The translations under genes were made by a program, and so were the position numbers. From NCBI RefSeq assembly GCF_964036595.1, contig NZ_OZ038523.1:1144501-1208500 (forward strand): a stretch of DNA of 64,000 bases, given 5' to 3'. The DNA comes from Tenacibaculum sp. 190524A05c (GTDB lineage: Bacteria > Bacteroidota > Bacteroidia > Flavobacteriales > Flavobacteriaceae). The notes beneath the pieces were generated by a model. It was not told where the DNA came from, searched no databases, and was given only the letters and a program-made list of their open reading frames with translations. This document shows, piece after piece, positions 1-8,121 of the stretch (the first letter of the stretch is position 1; every line of letters begins with the position of its first letter).

Positions 1-340
1 ATCCTGATAAGTCTACAGTTTTCGCCCCTTCTCCGTCTCCTTCTAACGATAGGCTTAATGTATTTGTTGTTAATGAAAATGCATCTATCTTTTGATCATC
101 TGTGTTATCTAAATACCCTGATAAATCCACTGTCGTAGCATCATTTGTTAGACTCAAAATATTACTAGCTGATAATGCTAAATCTTGATTATCTGTATTA
201 TCTAAATACCCAGATAAATCGACAGTTTTTGCTGCTTCTCCATCTCCTTCTAAAGATAAACTTAATGTATTTGTCGCTAATGAAAATGCATCAATTTTTT
301 GATCATCTGTATTGTCTAAATAACCTGATAAATCAACTGT
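1..340 (-). repeat. In-frame coding repeats (LSGYLDNTD units)
   Basis: The phrase LSGYLDNTDxQ recurs at DNA offsets of about 114, 93 and 114 bases, which gives alternating 38- and 31-residue units inside the partial adhesin. The copies are imperfect at the DNA level. The array runs off the left edge, so the copy number is unknown. Confidence 0.8.
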
Positions 341-2653
341 AGATGAATTTCCAGAAATACTTAAGGTGTTTGTAGCCAAAGAGATTGATTGAGCATCTGT
401 ATTTGCTAAAGCCGAAACATCTACTGTATGATTATCTGCAAATGTTAATTGATTTGTTGCTCCATTGAAACGAACTTGTTTAAAAATAGCTCCAATATCA
501 AACAATCGGCGTTCACCATTAGCGAAGTCTATTCTCAATGAATCTAATCCTGAAATACCACCACCTGAGATGCTATTTAATCTTACAGTATTACCACCAC
601 CAATTGATAGATCTCCTGTATCTGTATCGTATGATAAATTTTTAGAAATCCATGTCATAGTTCCAGCTCCATCTGTTGTTAAAACCTGATTTGCCGTACC
701 ATCGGTAATAGGGAATTCATAATTCCCACCAATATTTAAGGTATTTGAAAGTTGCATTTTACCGCCAACACTAATTGCCGCAACCGGAGTTCCTGATGGT
801 GTTCCCCAAGTCCAACCATTTGATGTATTAGTACTCATTGAATTTTTTATACTTACACCAGTTACCGGACCATAATTATAATTAGCACCAGAACCATATG
901 AAATTTTATAGGTACTACGATTATTAAATTCAATTCCGTTATCTTCTCCACCAGCAAAACGGACTACATTGCTTCCCATATTCAGCATTGTTGTAGCTGT
1001 ATGGTTTCCTAAATTATCAGCAGTAGCAGATGACCATTCAGTTCCTGTCCAAGTGTATAACTTTTTCTCGTCTGTATCATAAACTATTAAACCTGCTTCT
1101 GTTTCTCTAATTCCAGGCGAAGATGCATTTGTTGGAACTGCTGGCACCATTGCATTTCTCTGAGCCGTTGTCATTCTATTTACTAAAAACCCTTTATTAG
1201 TTCCTGTTAAATCCAAAGAAGAAAACGCGTTAGGACTATCAGTTCCCACTCCAACGCTTACTGGGTTTGTAGCCCCACCTAAAACTAAAGTATTGTCACT
1301 TGCCGCTGTTGCTCCGTTACCAATTGCAATAGAATTTGTTCCACTTACAATTGCATTATATCCAATTGCGATATTATTTGTTGCTTCAGTTGCACTTGGT
1401 GTTGGGCCACCAGGAGAACTATCAACTAAATCATTAGATCTTGCACCGTAACCTATTACAATAGCTCCATTATTTTGAGTGGCAGCATTTGCTCCTATTG
1501 CAACAGATTGATTACTAGAAACATTAACCACATCACCAATACCAATTGAAAATGGTTGTGAAATAACCGTTTGATGTCCCATACCAATAGAATTATCAGC
1601 ATTAGCATCCATATTAATTTCGTTACCTATACCTAAAGCTCTCGTTCCTCTTACGTCATGATTCTGTCCTATGGAAATCGCATATTGACCTTCATTACGA
1701 CCATTATATCCAAACATGGTAACATCATTCTGACCTACATAAGAATTTGCTCCAATAAATGTTGTTCTATATCTTCTTGTTGCATTACTTCCTCCTCCTC
1801 TATAATCTGCAAAAGCTCCCATCCCTACATTATCTTCACCTTCTCTGTTTGTGAAACCTGCTTGAAAACCAACATAGGTATTTCTATTCGCATTCGATGT
1901 TGAGTTAGTTCGGTTATTATCCCAACCAGACATACCACCAACAAAAGTATTATAATCGGCATGTTCAGTTGCCACACCAGAGGCTGCTCCAACCATAGTA
2001 TTCCATCGTCCAGCACCTACATCTATACCTGCAGAATCACCAAGCGCTGTATTATGATCTCCTGTTCTAACATCACTTAGTGCTTCATCTCCAATACCCG
2101 TATTTCGAAATCCTGTTTCTGCAGAAATACCTGCTTCATTACCTACAAAAGTATTTTTATAACCTGTAGTATTTCCCATTCCTGCATCTTCTCCAATAAA
2201 AGTATTCTCATACCCTGTAGTATTTTTGGTCCCTGATTCTTCTCCTACAAAGGTATTATCGTAACCTGTAGTATTATTCTCTCCTGATTCCGTCCCTAAA
2301 AAAGTATTATCACCTCCAGTAGTAGTTAATCTACCTGCTTCAGCACCGATGAAAATATTATCGAATCCAGTTGTTACTGAGTAACCAGCATCATAACCAA
2401 TGAAAATACTTTCATAAGCACCTCTTCCTGCTACTCCATCAACAACAGATCTTCCTGCTCGATAACCGATAAAAACCATTCGACTACCTGTGGTAATGTT
2501 AGCTCCTGCACTATCTCCATAAATTGTATTAAAATCTCCAGAAGTAATATTAGTCCCTGCAACAGAACCTGAGGTCTCATTAAAAGTTTGCGCATAAGAT
2601 ATGCTGGTATATAGCAATGCTATTACCATTAAAGAATGTAGGTTAATTCTCAT
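1..2653 (-). CDS. Giant head-repeat surface adhesin-like protein, partial (C-terminus outside window)
   Basis: An open frame runs from the ATG at 2653 to the window edge without a stop, so 884 residues are visible and the C-terminus is missing. Residues 1-21 look like a signal peptide (MRINLHSL... ending SYAQ). About residues 30-270 form a run of roughly 15-residue units of the type TGxxNTFxGxxAG, followed to about 460 by SxAIGxxA-type units. Both resemble the beta-roll head repeats of YadA/Hep_Hag trimeric adhesins. A segment near 475-495 (LTGTNKGFLVNRMTTAQR) and another near 655 (DGTANQVLTTDGAG) recur in flavobacterial surface proteins; the second is also in the 711-aa neighbour. From about residue 770 there are LSGYLDNTD repeats. 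The role in adhesion is inferred from the repeats. No ECF-type element lies upstream, unlike the neighbouring genes. Confidence 0.85.
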   Translation of the reverse strand, partial: MRINLHSLMVIALLYTSISYAQTFNETSGSVAGTNITSGDFNTIYGDSAGANITTGSRMVFIGYRAGRSVVDGVAGRGAYESIFIGYDAGYSVTTGFDNIFIGAEAGRLTTTGGDNTFLGTESGENNTTGYDNTFVGEESGTKNTTGYENTFIGEDAGMGNTTGYKNTFVGNEAGISAETGFRNTGIGDEALSDVRTGDHNTALGDSAGIDVGAGRWNTMVGAASGVATEHADYNTFVGGMSGWDNNRTNSTSNANRNTYVGFQAGFTNREGEDNVGMGAFADYRGGGSNATRRYRTTFIGANSYVGQNDVTMFGYNGRNEGQYAISIGQNHDVRGTRALGIGNEINMDANADNSIGMGHQTVISQPFSIGIGDVVNVSSNQSVAIGANAATQNNGAIVIGYGARSNDLVDSSPGGPTPSATEATNNIAIGYNAIVSGTNSIAIGNGATAASDNTLVLGGATNPVSVGVGTDSPNAFSSLDLTGTNKGFLVNRMTTAQRNAMVPAVPTNASSPGIRETEAGLIVYDTDEKKLYTWTGTEWSSATADNLGNHTATTMLNMGSNVVRFAGGEDNGIEFNNRSTYKISYGSGANYNYGPVTGVSIKNSMSTNTSNGWTWGTPSGTPVAAISVGGKMQLSNTLNIGGNYEFPITDGTANQVLTTDGAGTMTWISKNLSYDTDTGDLSIGGGNTVRLNSISGGGISGLDSLRIDFANGERRLFDIGAIFKQVRFNGATNQLTFADNHTVDVSALANTDAQSISLATNTLSISGNSSTVDLSGYLDNTDDQKIDAFSLATNTLSLSLEGDGEAAKTVDLSGYLDNTDNQDLALSASNILSLTNDATTVDLSGYLDNTDDQKIDAFSLTTNTLSLSLEGDGEGAKTVDLSG

Positions 2654-2695
2654 TTGTGTATTAGTTTAGTGAGTGCAAAAATGTGATAAATTGTT

Positions 2696-2727
2696 CTTTT
2701 TGTGGCCTATTAGTAGGTGTCAAAAAG
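2696..2727. promoter_or_regulatory. Imperfect palindrome upstream of the partial adhesin gene
   Basis: CTTTTTG (2696-2702) and CAAAAAG (2721-2727), with CCTA (2706-2709) and TAGG (2714-2717), are all symmetric about position 2711.5. The site lies 43-74 bases upstream of the adhesin start. It could be an operator for a dimeric regulator or a 5'-leader hairpin; nothing in the sequence decides between them. Confidence 0.35.
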
Positions 2728-2770
2728 TGGCAAAATGAAATAATTTGAGTTTTATTAACTTTTCTATTAA

Positions 2771-2798
2771 AAGCAGTATCAAAAAAATGATACTGCTT
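2771..2798 (-). terminator. Rho-independent terminator of the 746-aa T9SS gene
   Basis: A perfect 11-bp stem (arms 2771-2781 and 2788-2798, A6 loop) is followed on the minus strand by TTAATAGAAAAG. It lies about 70 bases past the stop at 2869. Confidence 0.65.
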
Positions 2799-2868
2799 GC
2801 AAAACTAAATAGTACATTACTATAAACCCTTCTTCTAAAGTTTTTAGAAAAAGTTCGTTGTAATTAAA

Positions 2869-5109
2869 CTATTCAAAAACTATCTTCTTAGTTTTTATAA
2901 CTCCTTTTGTTTCCAAACGAACTATATAAACTCCTGTTTCTAATGAATTAGCTTGAACAACTACTTTTGAACTTCCTTCATAGGTTCCGTTGAAAACTTC
3001 ACTTCCTAACACCGAAAATATTTGAACTTTTGCAGGGTCAAGAGCTGAAATACCTAAAATTGTTACTTCTTGCTTGTTAGACTTGAATATTTTAATTGCA
3101 TCTATATTAACAATTGTATCATTTAAACCTAAAGTTTTCGAAGTAGAATGTATGTAAAAGCGTCCAACTCCATTCATTTTTGAATCAAGAACTACTTTAT
3201 ATTCTTCCCCATCATTAAGAAGAATAAAAGTATTATTTGATTTATCTTCTAAGTATAGCTTTACTCCTTCAGGTAAATATTCACTTTGTAGCTTTATTCT
3301 TAGTTCTTTATTTTGTTCTGAGGTGATTCCTATTGGAATGATTATGTTTTCAAACTCATTATTTGGTAAAGATTGAATTGTATAATCTTGACCTTTTGAA
3401 TTCTTTATCAAATGTGTATATATATCAAAAGAAGCTCCTTTGAAATTTCCAATATCATATCCAGGATCTAAGTCTTTAGTTGCTTTATCTGAGAAATTAA
3501 TTGTTGTTTCGACTTGAACTCCATCTTGTTCTCCATAAACCTTAATCATTGGTGAATTTGTTCCTCTAGAAAATACTTGTACTCCAGTTGCATCCGATAA
3601 ACGCTGATTTTCTTTAAAGCTTATTGAGGTAACTCCAGTTCCTGTTTTCATGAAGAACCCTTGTCCTACTGTTAATGATAATTCTGGATCTAATAATGAT
3701 TTTGCAACATATTTGTTCTGTCCATTATCCCAAACATAAACACCAACATTAACAGGATCAAATTTGCTTAGGTTTTCCTGTAAAAAATTCACGTTAGCGT
3801 TATTATTTATTGGTAAATATGCAGTATATGGATTTCCTACTGCATTCCATTGATCTGCTGCAACAGAAATAGTTTCATCTTGTGTTGTTAAACTACCTGT
3901 GAAAATTACACTACCGTTAGAACCTCTTGAAATAATGTAACTTTTACCTTTTTCGAAAGTTATTGTATTTGTAATAATATCATCTGCGGTATAATACACC
4001 CATTTCGAACCAGCAGCTCTACTATCATCATAATATGCCACTGCATATCGATTTGGAGTTACCGTTGGATTTACTCGTATATCATTGGCTGGATTTTCAA
4101 TAAAATCTTTAACACTTTGACCAGAAACTGGTGCAGTTACCAAACTCCACTTATTAGCTTCAAATCCAGTACGCTCAAAAGAAACATTACCATTAGATGT
4201 TCCTTTAACTATAAAAGTACCACTGGTAGAAGTTGATGATGTTAAAGAAACGGCTCCACTATTATTAAAGTTTCCATTTACAATTACAGCTCCATCCGAA
4301 CTTACATCTAGAGAAGATGATGCTTCTACTAATAAATTCATGGTTTGAACTTCAATTCCACTTACTATTGGAGAATTCGTAACATTTGGAATTCTAACAT
4401 TATTCGTAGTTAGAGGTAATGTATCATCCGTCCAGTTTGTTCCTAAGTTCCAAACTGTACTTGTACTTCCATCCCATACCGCTTCAAATCTTGTATGTAA
4501 ATAAAATCGTCCAACTCCACTTTCATTATTTGTTAACTGAACTGTATATGTTGAAACTCCATCAAGAATAACAAAGGTATTTAATTCTCTATCTTCAATA
4601 ATAACTTGAAGATTCGTTGGTAAGTTAGAGTTAGTAGTGCTAAACACAACCTCTTTACCAGAATTAGCAGTCAAACCAATAGGAACAACCATTGTTTCAT
4701 AATTTGAATCTGGAAGGGATTGATAAGTAAAATCACTTGTCGAAGAACCATCAACTAAATGGGTATAAATATCAAAACTTGCGCCTCCAAAGTTTCCAAC
4801 ATCAAACCCTGGATCTAAACCAATTGTTGCTGTACTTCTGTAACCAACCGTTGTAATTACAGTAATACCATCAGCACTAGCCGATAATTCAATTGTAGGA
4901 ACTGAAAGTCTTCCTTGCTGAAAACCTTGAGTTATAGCTGTATTTTCATCTTTTACTGTTGAAGTAATTGCTTGTCCTGAAGTAAATTCCATACTAGCAG
5001 AACTATTCGATATTATATTTCCTGATACTCCAATTACAGATCTTTCTATTGATTGTGCTCCAATAGATATAGCTGTTAATGTTATTAATGAGAATAATTT
5101 TTGTTTCAT
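2869..5109 (-). CDS. Secreted protein with type IX secretion (type A) sorting domain, 746 aa
   Basis: Residues 1-18 form a signal peptide (MKQKLFSLITLTAISIGA). The last ~75 residues have the T9SS type A sorting-domain pattern: a KVQIFSVLGSEVF-type strand, GVYIVRLET, then a basic end KTKKIVFE. The protein should therefore cross the outer membrane by type IX secretion and be surface-attached or released. A module of about 110 residues occurs twice, near 94-205 and 553-660. Each copy opens DPGxDxGNFxGASFDIYTHL and ends GVGRFYxH. Between them is a WDGSTSxVWN...NW segment typical of sorting-domain proteins. The C-terminal half closely resembles the end of the 2203-aa neighbour, which indicates duplication. 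An ECF-type element (5174-5210) lies upstream and a terminator downstream. The substrate or binding target is unknown. Confidence 0.88.
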   Translation of the reverse strand: MKQKLFSLITLTAISIGAQSIERSVIGVSGNIISNSSASMEFTSGQAITSTVKDENTAITQGFQQGRLSVPTIELSASADGITVITTVGYRSTATIGLDPGFDVGNFGGASFDIYTHLVDGSSTSDFTYQSLPDSNYETMVVPIGLTANSGKEVVFSTTNSNLPTNLQVIIEDRELNTFVILDGVSTYTVQLTNNESGVGRFYLHTRFEAVWDGSTSTVWNLGTNWTDDTLPLTTNNVRIPNVTNSPIVSGIEVQTMNLLVEASSSLDVSSDGAVIVNGNFNNSGAVSLTSSTSTSGTFIVKGTSNGNVSFERTGFEANKWSLVTAPVSGQSVKDFIENPANDIRVNPTVTPNRYAVAYYDDSRAAGSKWVYYTADDIITNTITFEKGKSYIISRGSNGSVIFTGSLTTQDETISVAADQWNAVGNPYTAYLPINNNANVNFLQENLSKFDPVNVGVYVWDNGQNKYVAKSLLDPELSLTVGQGFFMKTGTGVTSISFKENQRLSDATGVQVFSRGTNSPMIKVYGEQDGVQVETTINFSDKATKDLDPGYDIGNFKGASFDIYTHLIKNSKGQDYTIQSLPNNEFENIIIPIGITSEQNKELRIKLQSEYLPEGVKLYLEDKSNNTFILLNDGEEYKVVLDSKMNGVGRFYIHSTSKTLGLNDTIVNIDAIKIFKSNKQEVTILGISALDPAKVQIFSVLGSEVFNGTYEGSSKVVVQANSLETGVYIVRLETKGVIKTKKIVFE

Positions 5110-5173
5110 ATTTTATTCTTAATACGTTGTAAAAATACTATTTGTATTCAAGTTTTATTGATTACATGTTCTA

Positions 5174-5210
5174 ATTATTGTACAGGTAATTTTCTATTTA
5201 CCCTATTTTA
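5174..5210 (-). promoter_or_regulatory. ECF sigma-type promoter element (copy a)
   Basis: On the minus strand, GGGTAA (5203-5198) and CTGTACAATAAT (5185-5174) are separated by exactly 12 bases, with the usual AAAATA before GGG. It lies 65 bases upstream of the 746-aa gene. It is one of six copies with identical spacing and is assigned by inference to the ECF sigma factor at 16985-17509. Confidence 0.8.
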
Positions 5211-5218
5211 TTTTTTAA

Positions 5219-5255
5219 AAACATAAGTCAAAACATTCCGTTCCGACCTATGCTT
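5219..5255 (-). terminator. Terminator of the 711-aa head-repeat gene
   Basis: An 11-bp stem with two G-T wobbles pairs 5219-5229 with 5245-5255. On the minus strand it is followed by a T-rich tract (TTTTAAAAAATAAAA). It lies about 100 bases past the stop at 5359. Confidence 0.5.
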
Positions 5256-5358
5256 TAAAGAGTGTAATTTGAATGAACTAGAATCTGTTCCCCCTATATT
5301 TCTAGTAAGCTTATTTACTTTAAACATTCAAAATTACTCCTCCTTCTTTGTTTTTTCT

Positions 5359-7494
5359 TTAATCAATTCTGAATGAGACTCCATCTAGTGAAACCCAATT
5401 TTGTCCTCCATTATGTGATGGCCCATTAAAAACAACATTCCCATTAGCAGCAACATCTATTCTTACAATACCTGCTTCTGTTGAAACTGTAAAAATTCTT
5501 TGTTTTTGTGGTCTGTAACCAACAGGTAATGTTATCATAACCTCTCCTGAAGTAATTACGGAAGTTTTACGAATTAATCCTCCCAAATACACTCTACCAT
5601 TATCTACATAATATCTTGCGTCCTCAAATCCGTTTCCGTGAATCACACTATAGTTTTGCCAGCCTGAACCAAATGTCGGACTTGAAACAGCTTCTAATCC
5701 ATAGTTTATCCAAGTTATATTCCCTGCACCATCTGTAGTCATGACTTGATTTGCCGTTCCATCTTGTGCTGGTAACGTGTAACCTCTGCCAGTTCCAGTA
5801 TTATCTCCATCAATAGTTAATAATGCGTTTAAGGTAGTATTTCCATTTTTAAGCATTACCAATGCATTACTTGGAGTTGATAAAGTTCCGTTACCAATTA
5901 CAAATAAAGGATCTGTGTTAATAAACATATGATCACTACCAGCAATTGGCACATTATTAATTCCTAATGTGATTTGTGAACGAGAACTTGTTGAAACATT
6001 ATCTCCAATTGCTATTGATGCCGCTCCAGAAGCAACATTTGATCCTCCAATAGCAATAGCTCCTAATGTATTTGCTTGATTAGAAGATCCAATAGTAACT
6101 GAATTATCTCCTGAAGCAGTATGATATCGACCTAATGCTACAGATTCATCTCCACTTGCAACACTCCCAATACCAGCTGCAAAAGAGGCAAATCCTACAT
6201 TAGTATCATTCCATTGGCTTGCTATTTCTCCATCCTCAATATCATCTGGTGTTACTCCAACACGAAAAGCTGCCTTACTTTTATCGAAAAACATACGATT
6301 GTCATCATCATTAGTTGTTCCATTATTTGCCAATTGGATGCTACCAAACACAAAGTCATCAGTTGCTGTATTTCCAGAAGAATTACTCGTAACATTTGTA
6401 GCTGTAGAAAAAGCTCCATTTGAACTTGCATTTGTCCAACTCACATTTCCAGATCCATCTGTACTCATTATTTGATTCGCTGTTCCATCTTGAGCTGGTA
6501 AAGTATAAGAAGTTCCTGCTCCTTGGTTATCTCCGTCAATAGTTAGCTTACCATTTAAAGTTGTATTTCCATTTCTAAGCATTACTATAGCGTCGCTTTT
6601 ATTATCGTATGTTCCGTTTCCGATTACAAATAATCTATCTTCAGAATATCTTAAAATATTACTATCTGCTTGTGATCCCGAATCAGGTGTATTATTATGT
6701 CCTAATGTAATTTGACTTCTAGTTTCTGAAGTTAAATGTTCTCCATGAGCAAAGGCATAATTCCCGGTTACTAAATTTTGATCTCCAAAAGCTACTCCAT
6801 TTGATGCTCTAACAGTTAAGTTAGAACCTGATGCAAATCCATTAAAGCCATCTGTCACTATATTTTGGTACCCAAATGCTGCAGATCCAATTCCTAAATT
6901 CGCTTCATCCCAAGAAGAATCATTTGAAGTACCTGACCTAAAAGCACCCTTACTTTTATCAAAAAAGAATCTTCTATCATCATCATTAGTGGTATTATCA
7001 CTTGAAAGTTGTGTACTTCCAAACACAAAATCGTCAGTAGTTAAATCTCCGGATGAATTACTAGTTACATTGTTTGTGGTTGAAAACACTTTACCTCCAC
7101 TTTCAGCTGCATAACTAGCGTATGGAACTCCTTGAATTTGAGAACTTCCTAAAACGGTATACGCTGTTCCACCAGAAATATCAACTGCAACCTCTAACCA
7201 ATGATTTTGAACTGACCAATTGATGCCAGTTATTGTTCCTGAAACAATATTTCCTGTTCCAACAAATAGGTTTATTACACCATATTCGTTTGTAATTGTT
7301 GTATGAGTTTCAGTAAAAACCGAATTTCCTGAAGCTCCACCTTCTAAAATTTTGAATTGAACACCAACGGACTGATTTTGTAAAACGTCACCAGTAGCAT
7401 TTCTTAAAACTCCTTGATAACTAAAACTTTGCCCAAATAATTGAGTAGTTGAAATTAGTAGTATGAAAAAACTTATCGTTTTTATTTTATTCAT
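5359..7494 (-). CDS. Secreted head-repeat protein with internal tandem duplication, 711 aa
   Basis: Residues 1-22 are a signal peptide (ends QLFGQ). Residues 23-130 form a domain common in secreted Bacteroidota proteins (FSYQGVLRN...QIQGVPYASYA). A block of about 220 residues then occurs twice (about 136-354 and 362-590). Each copy starts VTSNSSG..TDDFVFGS, carries DKSKxAFR, then AFGxxN/VASG head-type repeats, then SRSQITLG, LFVIGNGT and YTLPAQDGTANQ. The last ~110 residues are a distinct domain ending DGVSFRID. No T9SS sorting tail is visible, so the export route beyond the inner membrane is unclear. The DGTANQ...TDGAGN phrase is shared with the partial adhesin at 1-2653. The ECF-type element at 7511-7548 sits just upstream. 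A structural or adhesive role is inferred from the repeats only. Confidence 0.82.
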   Translation of the reverse strand: MNKIKTISFFILLISTTQLFGQSFSYQGVLRNATGDVLQNQSVGVQFKILEGGASGNSVFTETHTTITNEYGVINLFVGTGNIVSGTITGINWSVQNHWLEVAVDISGGTAYTVLGSSQIQGVPYASYAAESGGKVFSTTNNVTSNSSGDLTTDDFVFGSTQLSSDNTTNDDDRRFFFDKSKGAFRSGTSNDSSWDEANLGIGSAAFGYQNIVTDGFNGFASGSNLTVRASNGVAFGDQNLVTGNYAFAHGEHLTSETRSQITLGHNNTPDSGSQADSNILRYSEDRLFVIGNGTYDNKSDAIVMLRNGNTTLNGKLTIDGDNQGAGTSYTLPAQDGTANQIMSTDGSGNVSWTNASSNGAFSTATNVTSNSSGNTATDDFVFGSIQLANNGTTNDDDNRMFFDKSKAAFRVGVTPDDIEDGEIASQWNDTNVGFASFAAGIGSVASGDESVALGRYHTASGDNSVTIGSSNQANTLGAIAIGGSNVASGAASIAIGDNVSTSSRSQITLGINNVPIAGSDHMFINTDPLFVIGNGTLSTPSNALVMLKNGNTTLNALLTIDGDNTGTGRGYTLPAQDGTANQVMTTDGAGNITWINYGLEAVSSPTFGSGWQNYSVIHGNGFEDARYYVDNGRVYLGGLIRKTSVITSGEVMITLPVGYRPQKQRIFTVSTEAGIVRIDVAANGNVVFNGPSHNGGQNWVSLDGVSFRID

Positions 7495-7510
7495 GATTAT
7501 TGACTTTCTA

Positions 7511-7548
7511 ATTATTGTACAGATGATTTACTTTTAACCCTATTTTTT
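7511..7548 (-). promoter_or_regulatory. ECF sigma-type promoter element (copy b)
   Basis: Minus-strand GGGTTA (7540-7535), 12 bases, then CTGTACAATAAT (7522-7511). The second box is identical to copies a and f. It lies only 17 bases from the ATG of the 711-aa gene, so the mRNA leader must be very short. Confidence 0.8.
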
Positions 7549-7567
7549 TATTGTAAATCATAAAAAA

Positions 7568-7599
7568 ACACAAGTCAAAATTTGAATTCTGACCTGTGT
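7568..7599 (-). terminator. Terminator of the 55-aa peptide gene
   Basis: ACACAAGTCA (7568-7577) pairs with TGACCTGTGT (7590-7599), a 10-bp stem with one wobble. On the minus strand it is followed by a run of T. It separates the peptide gene from copy b of the promoter element. Confidence 0.6.
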
Positions 7600-7622
7600 A
7601 TTAAGTAATTGCATAACTCTTT

Positions 7623-7790
7623 TTAGAAACCATCACCTGGTGCTTCTGGAGAAGCTGCCTGAGCTTTTTTTGGATTTAAAATTAAATACGTTCCTAAAGC
7701 TGTTAATGCTGTATACTTACCATAATCCCCTATTTTTTGTAGTGCTTCTTTTCTTGTAATATTTTTATTTTCTGATGTATTAGTTTTCAT
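7623..7790 (-). CDS. Small exported-looking peptide, 55 aa, paralogue A
   Basis: This short gene encodes a protein starting MKTNTSENKNITRKEALQ and ending in AASPEAPGDGF. It is almost the same as the 57-aa product at 7938-8111 over its last ~43 residues. The layout is a basic stretch (TRKEALQKIG), a moderately hydrophobic middle (YTALTALGTYLIL), then KKAQA-ASP, which could be a signal-peptidase site. TRKEALQKI is a weak match to a twin-arginine signal, with RK in place of RR. If cleaved, the mature part would be only ~11 residues. It has its own ECF-type element (7826-7860) and a terminator, so it is a separate transcription unit. The function is unknown. The conservation of two adjacent copies argues that it is a real gene. 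Confidence 0.72.
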   Translation of the reverse strand: MKTNTSENKNITRKEALQKIGDYGKYTALTALGTYLILNPKKAQAASPEAPGDGF

Positions 7791-7825
7791 ACTTTACTTT
7801 TTTCTCTAATTAAAATTTGCTTATA

Positions 7826-7860
7826 TACTTTGTACAGTTGAATTTTAAATCACCCTAGTT
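7826..7860 (-). promoter_or_regulatory. ECF sigma-type promoter element (copy c)
   Basis: Minus-strand GGGTGA (7855-7850), 12 bases, then CTGTACAAAGTA (7837-7826). Both boxes carry small changes from the commonest form but the spacing is exact. It lies 36 bases upstream of the 55-aa peptide gene. Confidence 0.7.
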
Positions 7861-7878
7861 TTTTTTTGAAAAAAATAA

Positions 7879-7918
7879 AAAAACACAAGCTGAGTAAAAT
7901 TTCTCGACTTGTGTTTTT
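7879..7918 (-). terminator. Terminator after the 2203-aa gene and 57-aa peptide gene
   Basis: Arms 7879-7894 and 7903-7918 form a 16-base stem with two imperfect pairs. On the minus strand it is followed by TTTATTTTTTT. It closes the transcription unit that starts at copy d of the promoter element. Confidence 0.75.
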
Positions 7919-7937
7919 ACTATTAAAGCAAACTTAA

Positions 7938-8111
7938 TTAGAATCCATCTCCTGGTGCTTCAGGAGAAGCCGCTTGTGCTTTTTTAGGATTTAAAATCAT
8001 GTAAGTTCCTAAAGCTGTTAGTGCTGTGTACTTACCATAATCTCCTATTTTTTGCAAAGCTTCTTTTCTACTAATTGTATTTTTATTTTCTAATGGTTTT
8101 TTACTTTCCAT
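7938..8111 (-). CDS. Small exported-looking peptide, 57 aa, paralogue B
   Basis: This is a sister of the 55-aa peptide. The stretch RKEALQKIGDYGKYTALTAL is identical, and so is the tail AASPEAPGDGF; only the first ~14 residues differ (MESKKPLENKN). It starts 10 bases after the stop of the 2203-aa T9SS gene with no terminator between, so it is almost certainly co-transcribed with it. That ties the peptide to the surface protein in expression. It could be a secreted peptide, an assembly partner or a small envelope protein. No family function can be assigned from the sequence. Confidence 0.75.
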   Translation of the reverse strand: MESKKPLENKNTISRKEALQKIGDYGKYTALTALGTYMILNPKKAQAASPEAPGDGF

Positions 8112-8121
8112 TTTGATCTTC

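Noticed and set aside
1..2653. Repeat-rich DNA that could be taken for a CRISPR array or a satellite
   Set aside because: The repeats are in frame, degenerate at the DNA level and explained by protein repeat units; there are no uniform spacers.
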